This document shows, in pieces, positions 3,679-5,061 of a DNA stretch of 5,061 bases. Numbering within the stretch: position 1 is the stretch's first letter; each line of letters starts with the position of its first letter. The notes under the pieces are model-generated. The model was given only the letters and a program-made list of their open reading frames with translations, had not been told where the DNA came from and made no database searches. The position numbers and the translations under genes are program-made. This DNA is from Acidobacteriota bacterium (lineage in GTDB: Bacteria > Acidobacteriota > Terriglobia > Bryobacterales > JACQDG01). The stretch lies in NCBI GenBank assembly GCA_016201185.1, contig JACQDG010000497.1:1-5061 (forward strand), read 5' to 3'.

Positions 3679-5061
3679 TCAGCGAACCAGCGAAACGAAG
3701 CTGTTTTGCATGTACGGCGCCGAACCAGTCGGTGGTGCGAAAGTGACCCTTTGGTTCCTGACGTACAAGCCGCCCGTGATGATCTGAGCGGGTACTGTGA
3801 CCGTCTCCCCGCTGCCCGCCATTTCAATATGTCCGCCCGCCGGCTGGTAGATCACGCCGTTCAGGTTCTGGAACGCTTGCGCCTCCGTCTCAATGGCGGC
3901 GCATTTCTCCCCAGCACAGGGCTTAACGGCGTTTCTCGCGGTGCCCAGGGAGGAGTTGGCGACTCCGTTATTCCGCCGATCCGACCACATCAGGAACGGC
4001 TGATAGAGGTACAACTGCTGATTAATACTGGACAGATCAGGGCCGGGCGTCCCGCAAACGTCGGGCGTGCATGAGGAGCGCCCCTTGAGACCGGTCAGGA
4101 TAATACTGCCGTCGCCTTTATCGGCGTACATGTGCACCTCGCCGAAATTTGAGCTGTTGGGATCGGCTAGATCAGTGAATGATGTGTTGGGCGCTTGAGG
4201 CCCGAGCGGCTGGCCGTCGACACCCAGCGGCTGGACCGTGTAAGACGAGTTTTGGGGAAGCAGCACGGGGTTAGTCGGCGAAATGGGGCTGCTTGGATCC
4301 GGCATGTAGTCCGGTTTGGTGACCACAAACAGCTCCCCATAGGCGCCGCCGCCCTTGTCCGTCACCACGGCGCCCTTATTGATGTCCACCACGTGGTAAT
4401 CCTGGTAATTGGCGAGCACATAAGTGCCCTGGTCGAGCGTCACCTGTGTGCCTGCCCCGTTCGCGTGGAACCCGCCCAGGAAGATGTACGTGCCGGGCTG
4501 GCCGGTAGGGTTCTGGAACGCCACGTTGTTCAGGTCGATGGGGTTGCCGTCGGGGATAAACTGGGGCACCGTCGATCCCTTGGGTGGCGGCTTTATGGCC
4601 CCATGCACATACACGCCCGGTCCCAGGATGGCGGCCGTTCCACCGATCGTACCCAAGGCCGATGTCACGCCGTAAACAACCCCGTTGGTCGCGGCCAGTT
4701 CGGGGACTGTCTGGACCCTCGGTTGCCTCCCGAAATTGAGGGTCATGGTCGGATCCGGAATTTGAGGCGCGCTAGTGTACGGGATGGTGCTGGGGCTCGG
4801 CTTACCTTGATAGGTGCCATCCTGGGCAATTTGCAAGTAGGATGTCGAGCCGATGGAAGACCCGCTGTCCACCTGGACGGCGTAGTTGCCGCTGACGAGA
4901 TTGTTGCGATTGTCTCCATTTGCCGACGAGTTGGCAATGATGCCCCCCGGGGCCGTTATGCTGGCATTTCCCGAGAGGAGCAGGTCCTGTCCTGGACTAA
5001 GGTCCTCCGATACAGTCGTACTGCTAGAACTGCAATCAAACGTTCCAGGGGCGGTCTCAGC
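3679..5061 (-). CDS. Tad/TadG-like secreted or pilus-associated protein, C-terminal 460 residues (5' end outside window)
   Basis: The minus-strand frame is open from TGA (3679-3681) through the right edge, so the gene starts beyond 5061. The GTG at 4872 is an internal codon, not the start. Visible residues 1-460 lack membrane helices. They are rich in Gly, Pro, Asn, Ser and Thr, with repeated beta-type blocks: DLLLSGNASITAPGG (about 32-46), GPGVYVHGAI (147-156) and PGTYIFLGG...VTLDQGTYVLA (about 189-217). Further on are YQPFLMWSDRR (353-363) and NGVIYQPAGGHIEMAGSG (401-418). The 'GNASITA', 'PGxYxxxGG' and 'G(V/I)xYxPxG' patterns recall the C-terminal part of proteins with an N-terminal Tad domain (putative Flp pilus-assembly TadE/G-like, PF13400), from memory. 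Cys331/Cys336 and Cys382/Cys387 are two CX4C pairs that may form disulfides outside the membrane. The N-terminal Tad helix cannot be checked here. An alternative is a generic beta-helix adhesin. Confidence 0.65.
   Translation of the reverse strand, partial: AETAPGTFDCSSSSTTVSEDLSPGQDLLLSGNASITAPGGIIANSSANGDNRNNLVSGNYAVQVDSGSSIGSTSYLQIAQDGTYQGKPSPSTIPYTSAPQIPDPTMTLNFGRQPRVQTVPELAATNGVVYGVTSALGTIGGTAAILGPGVYVHGAIKPPPKGSTVPQFIPDGNPIDLNNVAFQNPTGQPGTYIFLGGFHANGAGTQVTLDQGTYVLANYQDYHVVDINKGAVVTDKGGGAYGELFVVTKPDYMPDPSSPISPTNPVLLPQNSSYTVQPLGVDGQPLGPQAPNTSFTDLADPNSSNFGEVHMYADKGDGSIILTGLKGRSSCTPDVCGTPGPDLSSINQQLYLYQPFLMWSDRRNNGVANSSLGTARNAVKPCAGEKCAAIETEAQAFQNLNGVIYQPAGGHIEMAGSGETVTVPAQIITGGLYVRNQRVTFAPPTGSAPYMQNSFVSLVR

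Noticed and set aside
3636..3827. 63-codon minus-strand frame at the Tad-like gene 3' end
   Set aside because: It overlaps the supported Tad-like frame and has no recognisable features.
1..5061. CRISPR arrays, tRNA or rRNA genes, and insertion sequences
   Set aside because: Reading both strands I saw no regularly spaced repeats of CRISPR size, no tRNA cloverleaf elements, no rRNA-like sequence and no transposase frame or terminal inverted repeats.

Overview
The window is GC-rich bacterial DNA. From memory, the ribosomal protein sequences, the Tad-type secreted protein and the degraded toxin-antitoxin module fit Acidobacteriota (Bryobacterales/Solibacter-like) best. That placement is an inference and no search was run. 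Apart from the left-edge genes, this reads as accessory sequence.

Left part (1-999, minus strand): the str-operon pair rpsL-rpsG, encoding 30S proteins S12 and S7, with a 26-nt gap. rpsG is intact. rpsL is full length and well conserved, but codon 62, an invariant Glu, reads TAG, so the S12 frame is cut exactly in half. Downstream of rpsG there is no gene in the 127 nt to the edge. That stretch holds four tandem heptamers (ACGATCN) and an 8-bp inverted repeat.

Middle (1000-1390): a gene-free stretch. It holds a good sigma70-like promoter pointing at rpsL (TTGACA / 18 nt / TACAGT), which implies a leader of about 320 nt. The leader contains several strong, partly competing stem-loops, one of them a perfect 7-bp GC hairpin just upstream of the rpsL ribosome-binding site. 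Upstream of this (1391-3076, minus strand) lies a complete ArnT/PMT-type polytopic glycosyltransferase instead of the rpoBC genes that often precede rpsL.

Right-centre (3164-3632, plus strand): a genetic scrapyard. An 88-codon ORF appears to join the N-terminal part of one uncharacterised protein to the last ~20 residues of an addiction-module antitoxin. It overlaps by 4 nt (GTGA) the start of a RelE/ParE-type toxin remnant, which has lost about 40 internal residues and carries a 2-nt frameshift. The toxin's C-terminal block is still clearly recognisable.

Right end (3679-5061, minus strand): the C-terminal 460 residues of a Tad/TadG-like secreted protein. The frame is open through the right edge, so the gene starts outside the window.

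I found no convincing new functional system. The items most worth checking are the amber codon in rpsL, the chimeric/decayed toxin-antitoxin locus and the long structured rpsL leader.
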